Positions 28,404 to 36,544 of a stretch of 64,000 nt of DNA are shown here, one piece after another (the stretch's first letter is position 1; every line of letters begins with the position of its first letter). The notes under the pieces were generated by a model that was given only the letters and a program-made list of their open reading frames with translations, was not told the DNA's origin and made no database searches. Both the position numbers and the translations under genes were made by a program. Origin of the DNA: Ancylomarina sp. 16SWW S1-10-2. Its GTDB lineage: Bacteria > Bacteroidota > Bacteroidia > Bacteroidales > Marinifilaceae. The stretch spans positions 62,582 through 126,581 of the forward strand of contig NZ_SADB01000011.1 of assembly GCF_009669305.1 (NCBI RefSeq). Direction: 5' to 3'.

Positions 28404-28469
28404 GGCAGGTATCAGTTTTAGAATTAATATTATTTACTTTCTAAGACTTCACTATTGTTATTTCTAGTT

Positions 28470-29078
28470 TTACGTGCAATCTATCCACTCATTATTTGAA
28501 GCTAATTGTAATTGAGGATTCCAAAAGAAACAGAATAAATAAACAAATGTATTCTCCCTTAAATCTAGCGTATATGCTTCGTGCTTTCTAAGTGCATCGC
28601 AAGGGAATTCTTTTACTTTTAAATCCAAGTTCATCCCAAATAATTTGAACTGATTTTCTTCACTTGTTTTTTTATCTCTAGAATTATTATTCCATTTAAA
28701 TCGAATAATATTATCACCAGCCTTCTCTACTCTTAAACCATTAACCTCACCTAAATCTCCTGTAGTTAGTTTTAATCTTGTGATATCTGGGAAACCATTA
28801 GAATTAAAAGCATGCGTATTAAGTTTACAAAATAAGTTTTGACCACTCATTGCGTTGCGTCTTCCTTCTGGATTCCAATAGGGTCTGATTAATTCATCTA
28901 GATTCCGACTTACAAATTGACTAGCAGATTTAAATTTACTCCTTTGTATAACTTGCCCTGGAGTTCGAGGGTTTTTAACCTTAATTGGCTTGCTCCTGAT
29001 ATAAGATTTACCGTAACGATGTGAAATAATCACAGGTCCGACTAATCCGCTTATTAATTTATCTTTAATACTTGCCAT
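28470..29078 (-). CDS. DUF6266-like protein of unknown function
   Basis: A 202-residue protein. Its N-terminus (KDKLISGLVGPVIISHRYGKSYIRSKP, abbreviated here by its key residues GPV, GK and RSKP) and NPRTPGQVIQRSKF at about 36-49 fit the DUF6266 family, whose members begin with a similar short beta region and an asparagine-proline-rich QxQRxKF segment. No signal peptide or membrane segment is seen. It sits second in the operon, directly after the antiterminator gene, and is conserved in the same place in locus B at 56622-57230. The function is not known. Confidence 0.65.
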   Translation of the reverse strand: MASIKDKLISGLVGPVIISHRYGKSYIRSKPIKVKNPRTPGQVIQRSKFKSASQFVSRNLDELIRPYWNPEGRRNAMSGQNLFCKLNTHAFNSNGFPDITRLKLTTGDLGEVNGLRVEKAGDNIIRFKWNNNSRDKKTSEENQFKLFGMNLDLKVKEFPCDALRKHEAYTLDLRENTFVYLFCFFWNPQLQLASNNEWIDCT

Positions 29079-29318
29079 GGTTATTGATATGTATATATAC
29101 AGAAGAGGAAGTCTAATCTATATTTCTGTAATATTGCAAATTCTAAAAGAGCATACAGTATAATTATTCAGGTAAGAATAATTATCTTCACGGGCTTTAT
29201 AAACGAAACAAATCGCTTTCTACAATGGATAATAGTCATACAATAGACCATCAATAGGAAAGAATAGCCTTAGGGAGTACAATAAGCCCCTATCTAGACT
29301 ATAACATAAACGGCTATA

Positions 29319-29355
29319 TCCAAGCTTGTTCCAAAGAGCATCCAGTCTTGATCCA
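29319..29355 (-). promoter_or_regulatory. Four TCCA motifs phased at 11 bp after the antiterminator gene
   Basis: TCCA occurs at 29319, 29330, 29341 and 29352, exactly 11 bp apart (TGGA on the transcribed strand). The array starts 33 bp downstream of the antiterminator stop in the 309-bp gap before the DUF6266-like gene. The same array with the same spacing occurs in locus B at 57435-57471, with one T changed to C. The phasing fits one helical turn, so a protein-binding or RNA-binding site, perhaps for antitermination, is possible. The rest of the gap shows no gene. Confidence 0.55.
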
Positions 29356-29387
29356 GCTTTGTTTGAAAGACAAAACAAAAAAATAAA

Positions 29388-29933
29388 TTAATCTAAAGCA
29401 TAATTTATCTCTACAGGTATTTTCAATCTTTTCACTTCGTCCATCGAGATATCAGCATGAACACAGCAGCCTAGACTTAAGAAACGAAGAACAATTCTAT
29501 GTTGTCCTCTCAATTCAAGAAGTTCCCCACGAACGCCTTTTAATGGACCAATAGTTACTTCAAGATGATCTCCTTTTTTCAAAGTATTTTGGGTAAGCTC
29601 AACATGACGATTCGTATCTTCTAGAAGCAACTTTAATGATTCAATCTGAGAATCTGGAATTGAAACCGCACGATTTTCAAAACAAACGTAGCGAACAGCC
29701 CAACAAGATTTAATAGCATCATAATATTCACTATTACTAACCTTAACGAACACGTAGGATGTAAACAAAGGTGTTTCTACCCATTTTTTTCGATCACTCC
29801 AAACTCGGAGTTCCTTTTTCAATGGCAAATAAGCTTCAATACCTTTTTCTTCAAGCTCTCTATACAACTTCTTCTCCGACCGAGATCGTGTATATAAAGC
29901 ATACCATTTGTATGTTCTTTTTAGTATTTCCAA
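29388..29933 (-). CDS. UpxY-like (NusG family) transcription antiterminator
   Basis: A 181-residue NusG paralogue that should bind RNA polymerase and let it read through the long locus A operon. The NGN domain covers about 1-110 (WYALYTRSRSEKKLYREL, then LFTSYVFVKV and WAVRYVCF), and the KOW domain about 118-165 (KGDHLEVTIGPLKGVRGELLEL). I place the start at the TTG at 29931-29933, because the locus B copy has TTG at the same codon and an in-frame stop two codons before it. An in-frame ATG at 30062 would add 43 residues with no counterpart in locus B. It is the first gene of its operon, as UpxY genes are. Confidence 0.85.
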   Translation of the reverse strand: MEILKRTYKWYALYTRSRSEKKLYRELEEKGIEAYLPLKKELRVWSDRKKWVETPLFTSYVFVKVSNSEYYDAIKSCWAVRYVCFENRAVSIPDSQIESLKLLLEDTNRHVELTQNTLKKGDHLEVTIGPLKGVRGELLELRGQHRIVLRFLSLGCCVHADISMDEVKRLKIPVEINYALD

Positions 29934-30062
29934 TGGTTTTTTTTTAGTGTGAAAATGATCAAATAAACTAAGTAGAATCAACGATTTACACAATAACTTA
30001 GCAAAGCTCCGCTCATTCGGCCCCAATTCATATTTTAGAATTGCACCTACTATTATGAACAT

Positions 30063-31697
30063 TTTCAGTTAGTACTTATTAAAAACTGAAGAGTCGTTAA
30101 GTAAAACTATTATACTTTTAAATAAATTTCAATACCCTAAAAAAATGTTTAGGCCAAAATTTCCCTAGAAATACTATTTTATAAAGTCCTATTATTCACG
30201 TTTCTTTTAAAACTTAAGATCCTTAATAGTTCCTTATTTTGGAGTGAGAGAGTTTAGGGTCGTATAGTAATTACTCAAGTCTATATTTGATATATCCTTT
30301 TTCTACTATCACATATTCAATTACAATAGTTTCGATTCATCAAAATTATGAACTTTTATTTAGATATGAAGAATATATCTTTAATCCATTTGATGAATGC
30401 AACATCAATATAGACAAACTGTCAAAATACAATGATCTAATAGATAAATATATTGTTAACACATACTAATCTAAATTATTAAATATTACAATATAAATAG
30501 ACAAATCCCAAGTAATAAAAACACATATATATTGATAAATTAAATACATAAAAAACCTATTATCCATACTCTCACAAACCTCCCAAAACTCCTATTTACA
30601 AATACATACAAAACATCAACAATTAAACAAAACATTCAAAAAATGAAAAATAAACGACACTCCATATCAATAGGCTTTTTGATAATTAAACCTGAATAAG
30701 TTATCTTTTTTAAGTAATATAGTGTACTTGTTAATTTATTCTTATTTGACCATAATTTCCGTCAAATAGAGATTATTATACCACTCAAAAGTGTAGATGA
30801 AAAATTTAATTAAATATTTCTATTGTACATTATTTAAGAGAGGTATCAGAGGACTAATCGAAATAAACAAGACTAAAAAAAGCCCTATATAGATTCTATT
30901 GATTAAAAGGAGAAACACATTTATTCCCTTCAATCATATAGTCAACTTTCTTTCTCTGATCTTGTAAAAATTTCATGATATATTAGGGCAAATCGAACTC
31001 TTATAATTTTCCTTTCAATCAACAATAATGAAGGACAAAACCTTAAAAGACATCTTTCCAATATTCATTAGCATTCCTTCTATATTTTAATCTGTATGTC
31101 TTGATTAATATAGTTGATTCTAAATTTTATTCTTCTGAAAGAATAAGATGTACAAAATCAAATCGGGAATATCGCTTATTTTAGTGCAAATTCAGATTGA
31201 ATCTGTCTTATTATTTGTGGAGATCCCAATATGGGAACTAGGAACAATCAAGTTTGTAACTAATTTTTATTGAAGGCAAACAAAAATTCTCAAGATCAAG
31301 AATGATATTTTTTACATTCAATAAAACTTCTTAAAAATACATATTCAACTTATTAAGAAAATGCTTTTTCGATTTATCTTTCATTTAGCAATATTGTTTC
31401 TAACATCAAAATCACTTGAATTACAGAATTAATTTTGAAAATGAATTTGTCTCACATACTTATGAGCTTGAAAAAAAATAGAATAAGTTCCATTATAAAT
31501 AATATTATACTTACAAGTAAATAGTCGAACTGATACTATCAGATGTAAGGTTGATGTTCTATAATTGTAACAAATCAAACTTAAAGACACATTTTATTCT
31601 TAAAGGAAGAAAACCCAAAGCAATATTAAAACCCGAAACTTACAAGCACTGCAGAAAAAAATAAAGCAATCGCAAACAACAACACCAACAACAACCT
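30063..31697. other. Gene-poor region upstream of locus A
   Basis: About 1.6 kb without a convincing gene; stops are frequent in all frames and the short open frames have no family resemblance. The part next to the antiterminator is the presumed leader and promoter region of locus A. Scattered segments (for example CTATATTTGATAT near 30282 and near 58303) recur upstream of locus B in the same order. I could not find a full TTTG / TAnnTTTG promoter on the minus strand. Confidence 0.5.
30680..30865. promoter_or_regulatory. Conserved upstream element with inverted repeat, locus A copy
   Basis: This segment aligns along its length with 58537-58722 upstream of locus B. A 20-base identical core begins at 30704 and at 58554. 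Inside lies an inverted repeat, TATTTGAC at 30743-30750 and GTCAAATA at 30761-30768, with a 10-base spacer. In locus B the same place has TTGTTT and AAACAA, so one stem base pair differs by a paired change. It may be an operator, a promoter region or an RNA hairpin; the direction of action is not clear. Confidence 0.5.
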
Positions 31698-31741
31698 TCA
31701 TGCCTGAAAAGCATGAGTGGTGCAAGGCACCATTGGCCAAT
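31698..31741. repeat. Three adjacent short inverted repeats
   Basis: Three hairpin-forming units follow one another: TCATGC/GCATGA at 31698-31716, TGGTGC/GCACCA at 31718-31732 and the palindrome ATTGGCCAAT at 31732-31741. They are more GC-rich than the surroundings and lie just beyond the terminator of the beta-helix gene. They could be part of an RNA structure or a remnant of something mobile; there is no gene here. Confidence 0.4.
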
Positions 31742-31760
31742 TTTTCTGTTTCCACAACAA

Positions 31761-31798
31761 AAAAAAGCATCAAGGTTTACAAACCTTGATGCTTTTTT
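31761..31798 (-). terminator. Rho-independent terminator of the beta-helix lipoprotein gene
   Basis: An 18-bp perfect inverted repeat (31761-31778 and 31781-31798) with a 2-base loop. The arms end in A6 and T6, so each strand has a T-tract after the stem. It lies 20 bp after the stop of the gene 31818-33533 and should end its transcript; it may also stop transcripts from the other side. Confidence 0.9.
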
Positions 31799-31817
31799 CT
31801 TAAGATTCAACAAATTC

Positions 31818-33533
31818 TTATTCAACAACAATTCCGTTTGAGTTAGAAACACTCACTTTTCCACCTGATAATTCATTTCCTGATACGCTTACGGTATTAC
31901 TTAACTGACCAACCTCAAGATTAACATTTATAAAAGCAATTGACTGATAAGAAACGTCAATATCATTGTTTTTAATTTCAACATTATTTACGCTAGCTAC
32001 ATGAACAAAAATACCATAACAGTTAGCTTTTCTACTTGTAATTGTATTATTATAAATCTCAGCATCAGTCATGTCCTTAATACTTATACCTGTAGAACAA
32101 TCACTAATTATATTATCAAATACCTTAACACCTTTGTTATAAACAATAATTCCTTGTCTTGATGAAGAAACAATATTACCAGAGATTTCGTTACCATATG
32201 TAGTAAGTGATTCCTTAGCAACTCCTCCCGAAATAGCAGCTGATAAATCTTTTCCAGTAACCGTGTTATTTCTAATCTTAACTCCATTGGCTAAAGAAAA
32301 TCCTAAATTCTTTTCAACTGTATTATTTTCTATAATAATATCCTGTCCAATAGCTACTAGAAAAGAACTAACCACACTACCTTTTGAAATATTATTTCTA
32401 ATTGTAATGTCTTTTGCGACTTGATAAAGAACTAAATCACCGCTAGAATTTCTTTGTCTATATGCTTCAATATCAATTGCACATTTAGGAGCTGTTCCTT
32501 TTGAATATTGCGTATCAACTCCCGCATTTAAAAATAAATTATTTTCCACCAACATATTATATCCATCTGTAATAGACAAGTTATTACGTCTGTTACTATC
32601 AAAAGTACAACCTGTAATTGTAATATTATTAGATGGTTTGTAATCATTATTATAAGTAAATCCAATACTTTGAATAAATATTCCATCACCTGTTGCATCA
32701 GATAGCTTCACATTTTCTACCTTAATATTTATTCCTGTAACAATATCTATTAAATATCCCCATTCATGAGTATACTGAATACTTCCATCTGGATTTACTA
32801 CTGGCGAATAATCATGATTATCACGATCACCATATAAATTTCCACCATTGATTGTCACATTCGAAACATCTCTTAAGCCAAAAAGTGAATATGCTTTGTA
32901 TTTATTTCCTTGTACACGTAGGTGAGTTTTCTCAGACATTTGAATCGTTATATCACTTGGAATTGAAATTGCAGCATCTTTCGAAGGGATAAAATTCTTA
33001 TCCATACTAACTAAGAAATAAGCATCAATTTCATCAATTTCAAAAATGGCTGCTTCATACATTTTAGCCTCAGCTATTGCATTTTCAAGTACTTGCTTAT
33101 TAACCAGAGCAGTAGCATCATTAATTTCACCTTCAGTAATATTCCAATTCTCCGTAATAAACTTGTAGGTGTTTTCTTGCAATGTTGGCTTGCCTTCAAT
33201 TTTCAAATCCTTATTGAATAACTCACTAGCTATTTCACCTTGTGTAAAAACAAGAGTTCCATGTATTAATTTCCCTTGATTGTAATTAATGACTACACCA
33301 GCAGGAATAGCAATAGATTCTCCTCCAAGATCGTGAGTATAAGTAATATTCAAAGTGTCGCCTGCTTGTAATGTTGAAAAGTCATAATCGCTCGGAGTAT
33401 TCTTGTCATCCGACTCGGCAGTTGGTATAACTTCCTCTTCAGGTGTTATAATTTCCTCATCAATACTAATGAGCTCATCACAAGAAGTGAATAAAAGAGC
33501 TGAAATAAAATAAAGACAAATTAGATTTTTCAT
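31818..33533 (-). CDS. Right-handed parallel beta-helix lipoprotein
   Basis: A 571-residue secreted lipoprotein. The signal peptide ends at ALLFTSC with Cys18, followed by the acidic stretch DELISIDEE that may mark surface export, as acidic residues after the Cys do in this phylum. From about residue 200 the protein is a run of beta-helix turns with N-[IV]-x-[IV]-x-x-N patterns (NVTINGG, NITITGC, DITIRNN, DIIIENN, GVKIRNNTVTG). This resembles NosD/pectate-lyase-like folds that bind or cleave polysaccharides. No catalytic set can be assigned. It is a single-gene unit between the two loci with its own terminator, so it may act on or anchor one of the glycans (inference). Confidence 0.8.
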   Translation of the reverse strand: MKNLICLYFISALLFTSCDELISIDEEIITPEEEVIPTAESDDKNTPSDYDFSTLQAGDTLNITYTHDLGGESIAIPAGVVINYNQGKLIHGTLVFTQGEIASELFNKDLKIEGKPTLQENTYKFITENWNITEGEINDATALVNKQVLENAIAEAKMYEAAIFEIDEIDAYFLVSMDKNFIPSKDAAISIPSDITIQMSEKTHLRVQGNKYKAYSLFGLRDVSNVTINGGNLYGDRDNHDYSPVVNPDGSIQYTHEWGYLIDIVTGINIKVENVKLSDATGDGIFIQSIGFTYNNDYKPSNNITITGCTFDSNRRNNLSITDGYNMLVENNLFLNAGVDTQYSKGTAPKCAIDIEAYRQRNSSGDLVLYQVAKDITIRNNISKGSVVSSFLVAIGQDIIIENNTVEKNLGFSLANGVKIRNNTVTGKDLSAAISGGVAKESLTTYGNEISGNIVSSSRQGIIVYNKGVKVFDNIISDCSTGISIKDMTDAEIYNNTITSRKANCYGIFVHVASVNNVEIKNNDIDVSYQSIAFINVNLEVGQLSNTVSVSGNELSGGKVSVSNSNGIVVE

Positions 33534-34171
33534 GATAATATTAATAAAATTTAAACAATAAACTCAAGACTGTTATTCAGTCTATTATTGCAAAGCGAAA
33601 TCATCATAAAAATTAATGTCATAATCTCCAAATCTGGATAAATAATCACTTTTTTATCCAATCAAAAACGTTATTTAAAGCAACACAAATATCCAACTTC
33701 ACAAACGTTTCTCTTCTTCCTTCAAAAAAACTTAACCTAATTTACTTCGTAAATTATATTGTTAACATGTGTAAAAAACAATACTTATTCCTGAAAACTA
33801 TTCAAACACTATGAATAACTACTTTACTTACACTAAACACAAATAAATACTGACTAACTTAAATTAAGGCTTATTAAAGTTTTTAATTAATCGACATTAA
33901 TTCTTATTTTGATACGCAATAACAATTATCGTCTATTTCAATTTTTGTTCCAGTTTATGCCAATATTAATGAAGCACAAACACAATAACACAACTATCTA
34001 ACATACAGACAACTTAATAATTAATTTATTTTTATCATCTAAATTCACTCTTCTAACAAAAATTCATTTTGGGGAATTAAGTCTCAAAATTTGGGGAAAT
34101 AATCTACACATTAAATACAAGTATCCTTAGATCAATTCTAGATAACAATCTAATAATCAAACATAAAAACA
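33534..34171. other. Intergenic region between beta-helix gene and locus B terminator
   Basis: No gene is visible. Near the beta-helix gene, AGACTG at 33567-33572 and CAGTCT at 33578-33583 could form a small hairpin in the 5' leader. The promoter of the beta-helix gene must lie here, but I see no clear TAnnTTTG box. Confidence 0.4.
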
Positions 34172-34205
34172 AATGCCCCTTTGGAAATAATTCCAAAGGG
34201 GCATT
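34172..34205 (-). terminator. Rho-independent terminator at the end of locus B
   Basis: A perfect 15-bp inverted repeat (34172-34186 and 34191-34205, arm core GCCCCTTTGG) with loop ATAA. On the minus strand it is followed by GTTTTT. It lies about 100 bp after the stop of the dehydratase gene at 34309 and closes the roughly 24-kb locus B operon. Confidence 0.92.
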
Positions 34206-34308
34206 AAAAATAGTCGTCTATATAAATGACATGAAAGATATCTTATCTAGAGTAAATTCTTATCTGTAATATAAATTTTAGATATTAAAGATTTACAAAT
34301 TTTGATTA

Positions 34309-36408
34309 TTAGATATAACTAGAATCAATCAATTTTTGCTTTCTTAAACTGAGTATACTTTTCTTTTTCAACTTAGGATTCATCTCTTTTATTTTAGATA
34401 AATCAATAACAGATTTGTTACTAACATCTAATTCAGCCTTGATAGAAATTGATTCCTTTTCTTTAGATTCTATTGAATCATTATCAAACATTAATAATTC
34501 TGTATCTGTTTTCTTACCACGCTCATCAAGTAATTCATAAACAGAATTCTTAGAAATAAATTCTGGTACGAGATCCTTCATTCTAGCTACAAGCTTATCA
34601 TTATCTTCTATATTCAGATAATCCAAAATTTGTGATATAGCAGTGTTTACATCTTCATAATCATGATGACGAACTTGACCAATCATTATTTTTTTATTGT
34701 GTGTTGGCAAGGTGTCTTCACTCCTAGCTAATAATTCTTCATACAGCTTCTCTCCAGGTCTTAATCCAGTAAAAGTTATATTAATATCAACATTTAGCTT
34801 TAAACCAGCCAATTGAACCATTTTCTTAGCTAAGTCGAGAATCTTGATAGGTTTTCCCATATCAAAAACAAATATTTCTCCCCCCTGTCCCATACAGCCA
34901 GCTTCCAAAACTAATTGACAAGCTTCCGGAATAGTCATAAAATATCGGGTAATATCAGGGTGTGTAACCTTAACTGGGCCACCTTGTTCAATTTGCTTTT
35001 TGAACAAAGGAACTACCGAGCCATTGGACCCTAGAACATTTCCAAATCGAGTTGTTATAAATGCCGTATTTATATTTCCTCGTTGGGATAATGCCTGAAT
35101 ATAAATTTCACACATACGCTTCGAAGCTCCCATAACATTTGTAGGATTCACTGCCTTATCAGTTGAGATCATGACAAATTTTTCGATATTAAACTCAACT
35201 GATAAATCAGCCAAATTTCGTGTCCCTCTTACGTTTACATTTATTGCTTCGTACGGGTTACCCTCCATTAATGGAACATGTTTATATGCTGCAGCATTAA
35301 ATACAATTTGAGGCTTATATTGTTCGAATACTTTTCGCATTCTATCTTGGTTAGAAATATCTCCAACTATCGATTCGAATGATGCCTTATCATACTTCGA
35401 AACTATTTCTTGCTGCAAATCGTACAAAGCAGATTCTGCCTGATCTAAAAGAATTAATTTTCCAATTGGAAATCTCAATAATTGACGTACAATTTCAGAG
35501 CCTATTGATCCTGCAGCTCCAGAAACCAAAATTGTTTTTCCAACTAAACTTTGACTAATTATTTCTAGATTCAATTTAATTTCATCTCGTCCTAGGAGGT
35601 CCTCAATTTTCACATCTCTTACACTTTTAGTAGGCATCTTACCATCTATCCAATCATCAAAATCTGGAAGAACTTTTACTTCCCAATTATTTTCTAAACA
35701 GATCTCTGTGATCTCACTAATCTTTTCTTTACGCATCTTGGAGATAGCGAGGACGACCATAGTAACACCTTTTTTCATTCCCGACGACATCGCTTTCGGG
35801 AATCCACTTACTTGAATATCTCTTAAATGTGTTGACCATTTATTCTTATCATCATCAACAAAACCAACTACTTCATAATTCTCTTTTCGCTCCTTATTCA
35901 ATATCTCTAAAGCTAAAAGACCTAAATCGCCTGCTCCATATATTAGCGTTTTCTTAGTTCTCTCAAATCTAGATAGATAAGCATATAATTCCCTTACCAG
36001 CATTCGAAAACCTGTCAAGAAAAATAAAGTAAATACAAATTGGAGTACCAAAACTAAATAAGGTATATGTATAACTCCAAGATTAAAACTTTGATTTAAT
36101 AAATCTAATGCGAATAGGATTACAACTGAACTAAAGTTGGTGTAAATTAAACGTATCAACTCCCTTAATTCTGTATGACGAATAACGCCTTTATACGAAT
36201 TAAAAAACAAGAATGACATAGCATATACACCAACGCTTATTCCTCCAGTTATTAAAAAATCTAGTAGGCTAATTGTAGGTATCTTGAAGTTCAAACGAAC
36301 AACATAGGCAACAACAAATGCTAAGGATGCTAATAACCAATCTATTGAAAAAATCCACCAAGGGGATAAAACACGCCTATTGAATAGGTTAAATAATTTC
36401 TTTTTCAT
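34309..36408 (-). CDS. PglF/FlaA1-like membrane-bound UDP-sugar 4,6-dehydratase
   Basis: A 699-residue enzyme, the full-length form with four N-terminal membrane helices (about 15-130), a first Rossmann domain (YGAGDLGLLALEIL) and a C-terminal SDR dehydratase domain. GAAGSIGSEIVRQL binds NAD. STDKAVNPTNVMGASK has Met where SDRs usually have Tyr, the known S-M-K arrangement of WbpM/FlaA1 and PglF. These enzymes convert UDP-GlcNAc to UDP-4-keto-6-deoxy-hexosamine. The next gene upstream is a PglE-like aminotransferase, so the product should be a UDP-4-amino-4,6-dideoxy sugar. About 60 extra residues follow the SDR core. It is the last gene of locus B. Confidence 0.92.
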   Translation of the reverse strand: MKKKLFNLFNRRVLSPWWIFSIDWLLASLAFVVAYVVRLNFKIPTISLLDFLITGGISVGVYAMSFLFFNSYKGVIRHTELRELIRLIYTNFSSVVILFALDLLNQSFNLGVIHIPYLVLVLQFVFTLFFLTGFRMLVRELYAYLSRFERTKKTLIYGAGDLGLLALEILNKERKENYEVVGFVDDDKNKWSTHLRDIQVSGFPKAMSSGMKKGVTMVVLAISKMRKEKISEITEICLENNWEVKVLPDFDDWIDGKMPTKSVRDVKIEDLLGRDEIKLNLEIISQSLVGKTILVSGAAGSIGSEIVRQLLRFPIGKLILLDQAESALYDLQQEIVSKYDKASFESIVGDISNQDRMRKVFEQYKPQIVFNAAAYKHVPLMEGNPYEAINVNVRGTRNLADLSVEFNIEKFVMISTDKAVNPTNVMGASKRMCEIYIQALSQRGNINTAFITTRFGNVLGSNGSVVPLFKKQIEQGGPVKVTHPDITRYFMTIPEACQLVLEAGCMGQGGEIFVFDMGKPIKILDLAKKMVQLAGLKLNVDINITFTGLRPGEKLYEELLARSEDTLPTHNKKIMIGQVRHHDYEDVNTAISQILDYLNIEDNDKLVARMKDLVPEFISKNSVYELLDERGKKTDTELLMFDNDSIESKEKESISIKAELDVSNKSVIDLSKIKEMNPKLKKKSILSLRKQKLIDSSYI

Positions 36409-36544
36409 AACGGAGAGCTTATATAGGTCGAAAAATTGCTGTAGTAATTAAAAAATAGGTTGTTGAAATCAAATAACGAATATTGAGATATTCATTAGAA
36501 TAAGGTAATATATTATACGCTACTTAGAGTCTGAATAATATCAT

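Noticed and set aside
29934..30062. 43-residue N-terminal extension of the locus A antiterminator
   Set aside because: The same DNA in locus B is interrupted by a stop just before the TTG codon, so the extension looks like leader sequence rather than protein.
30282..30294. TATATTTG on the plus strand as a promoter
   Set aside because: It matches a -7 box and is shared with locus B (near 58303), but no TTTG lies at the right distance upstream and no gene follows.
30287..30469. 60-codon plus-strand open frame in the gene-poor region
   Set aside because: No recognisable family or start signal; the corresponding region upstream of locus B shows no such frame.
30063..30865. Invertible promoter of the Bacteroides capsule type
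   Set aside because: I looked for long inverted repeats flanking a promoter and for a nearby invertase gene; only short dyads are visible and no recombinase gene is in the window.
31640..31852. 70-codon minus-strand open frame with many cysteines
   Set aside because: It spans the strong terminator and the end of the beta-helix gene; composition is low-complexity and it has no family resemblance.
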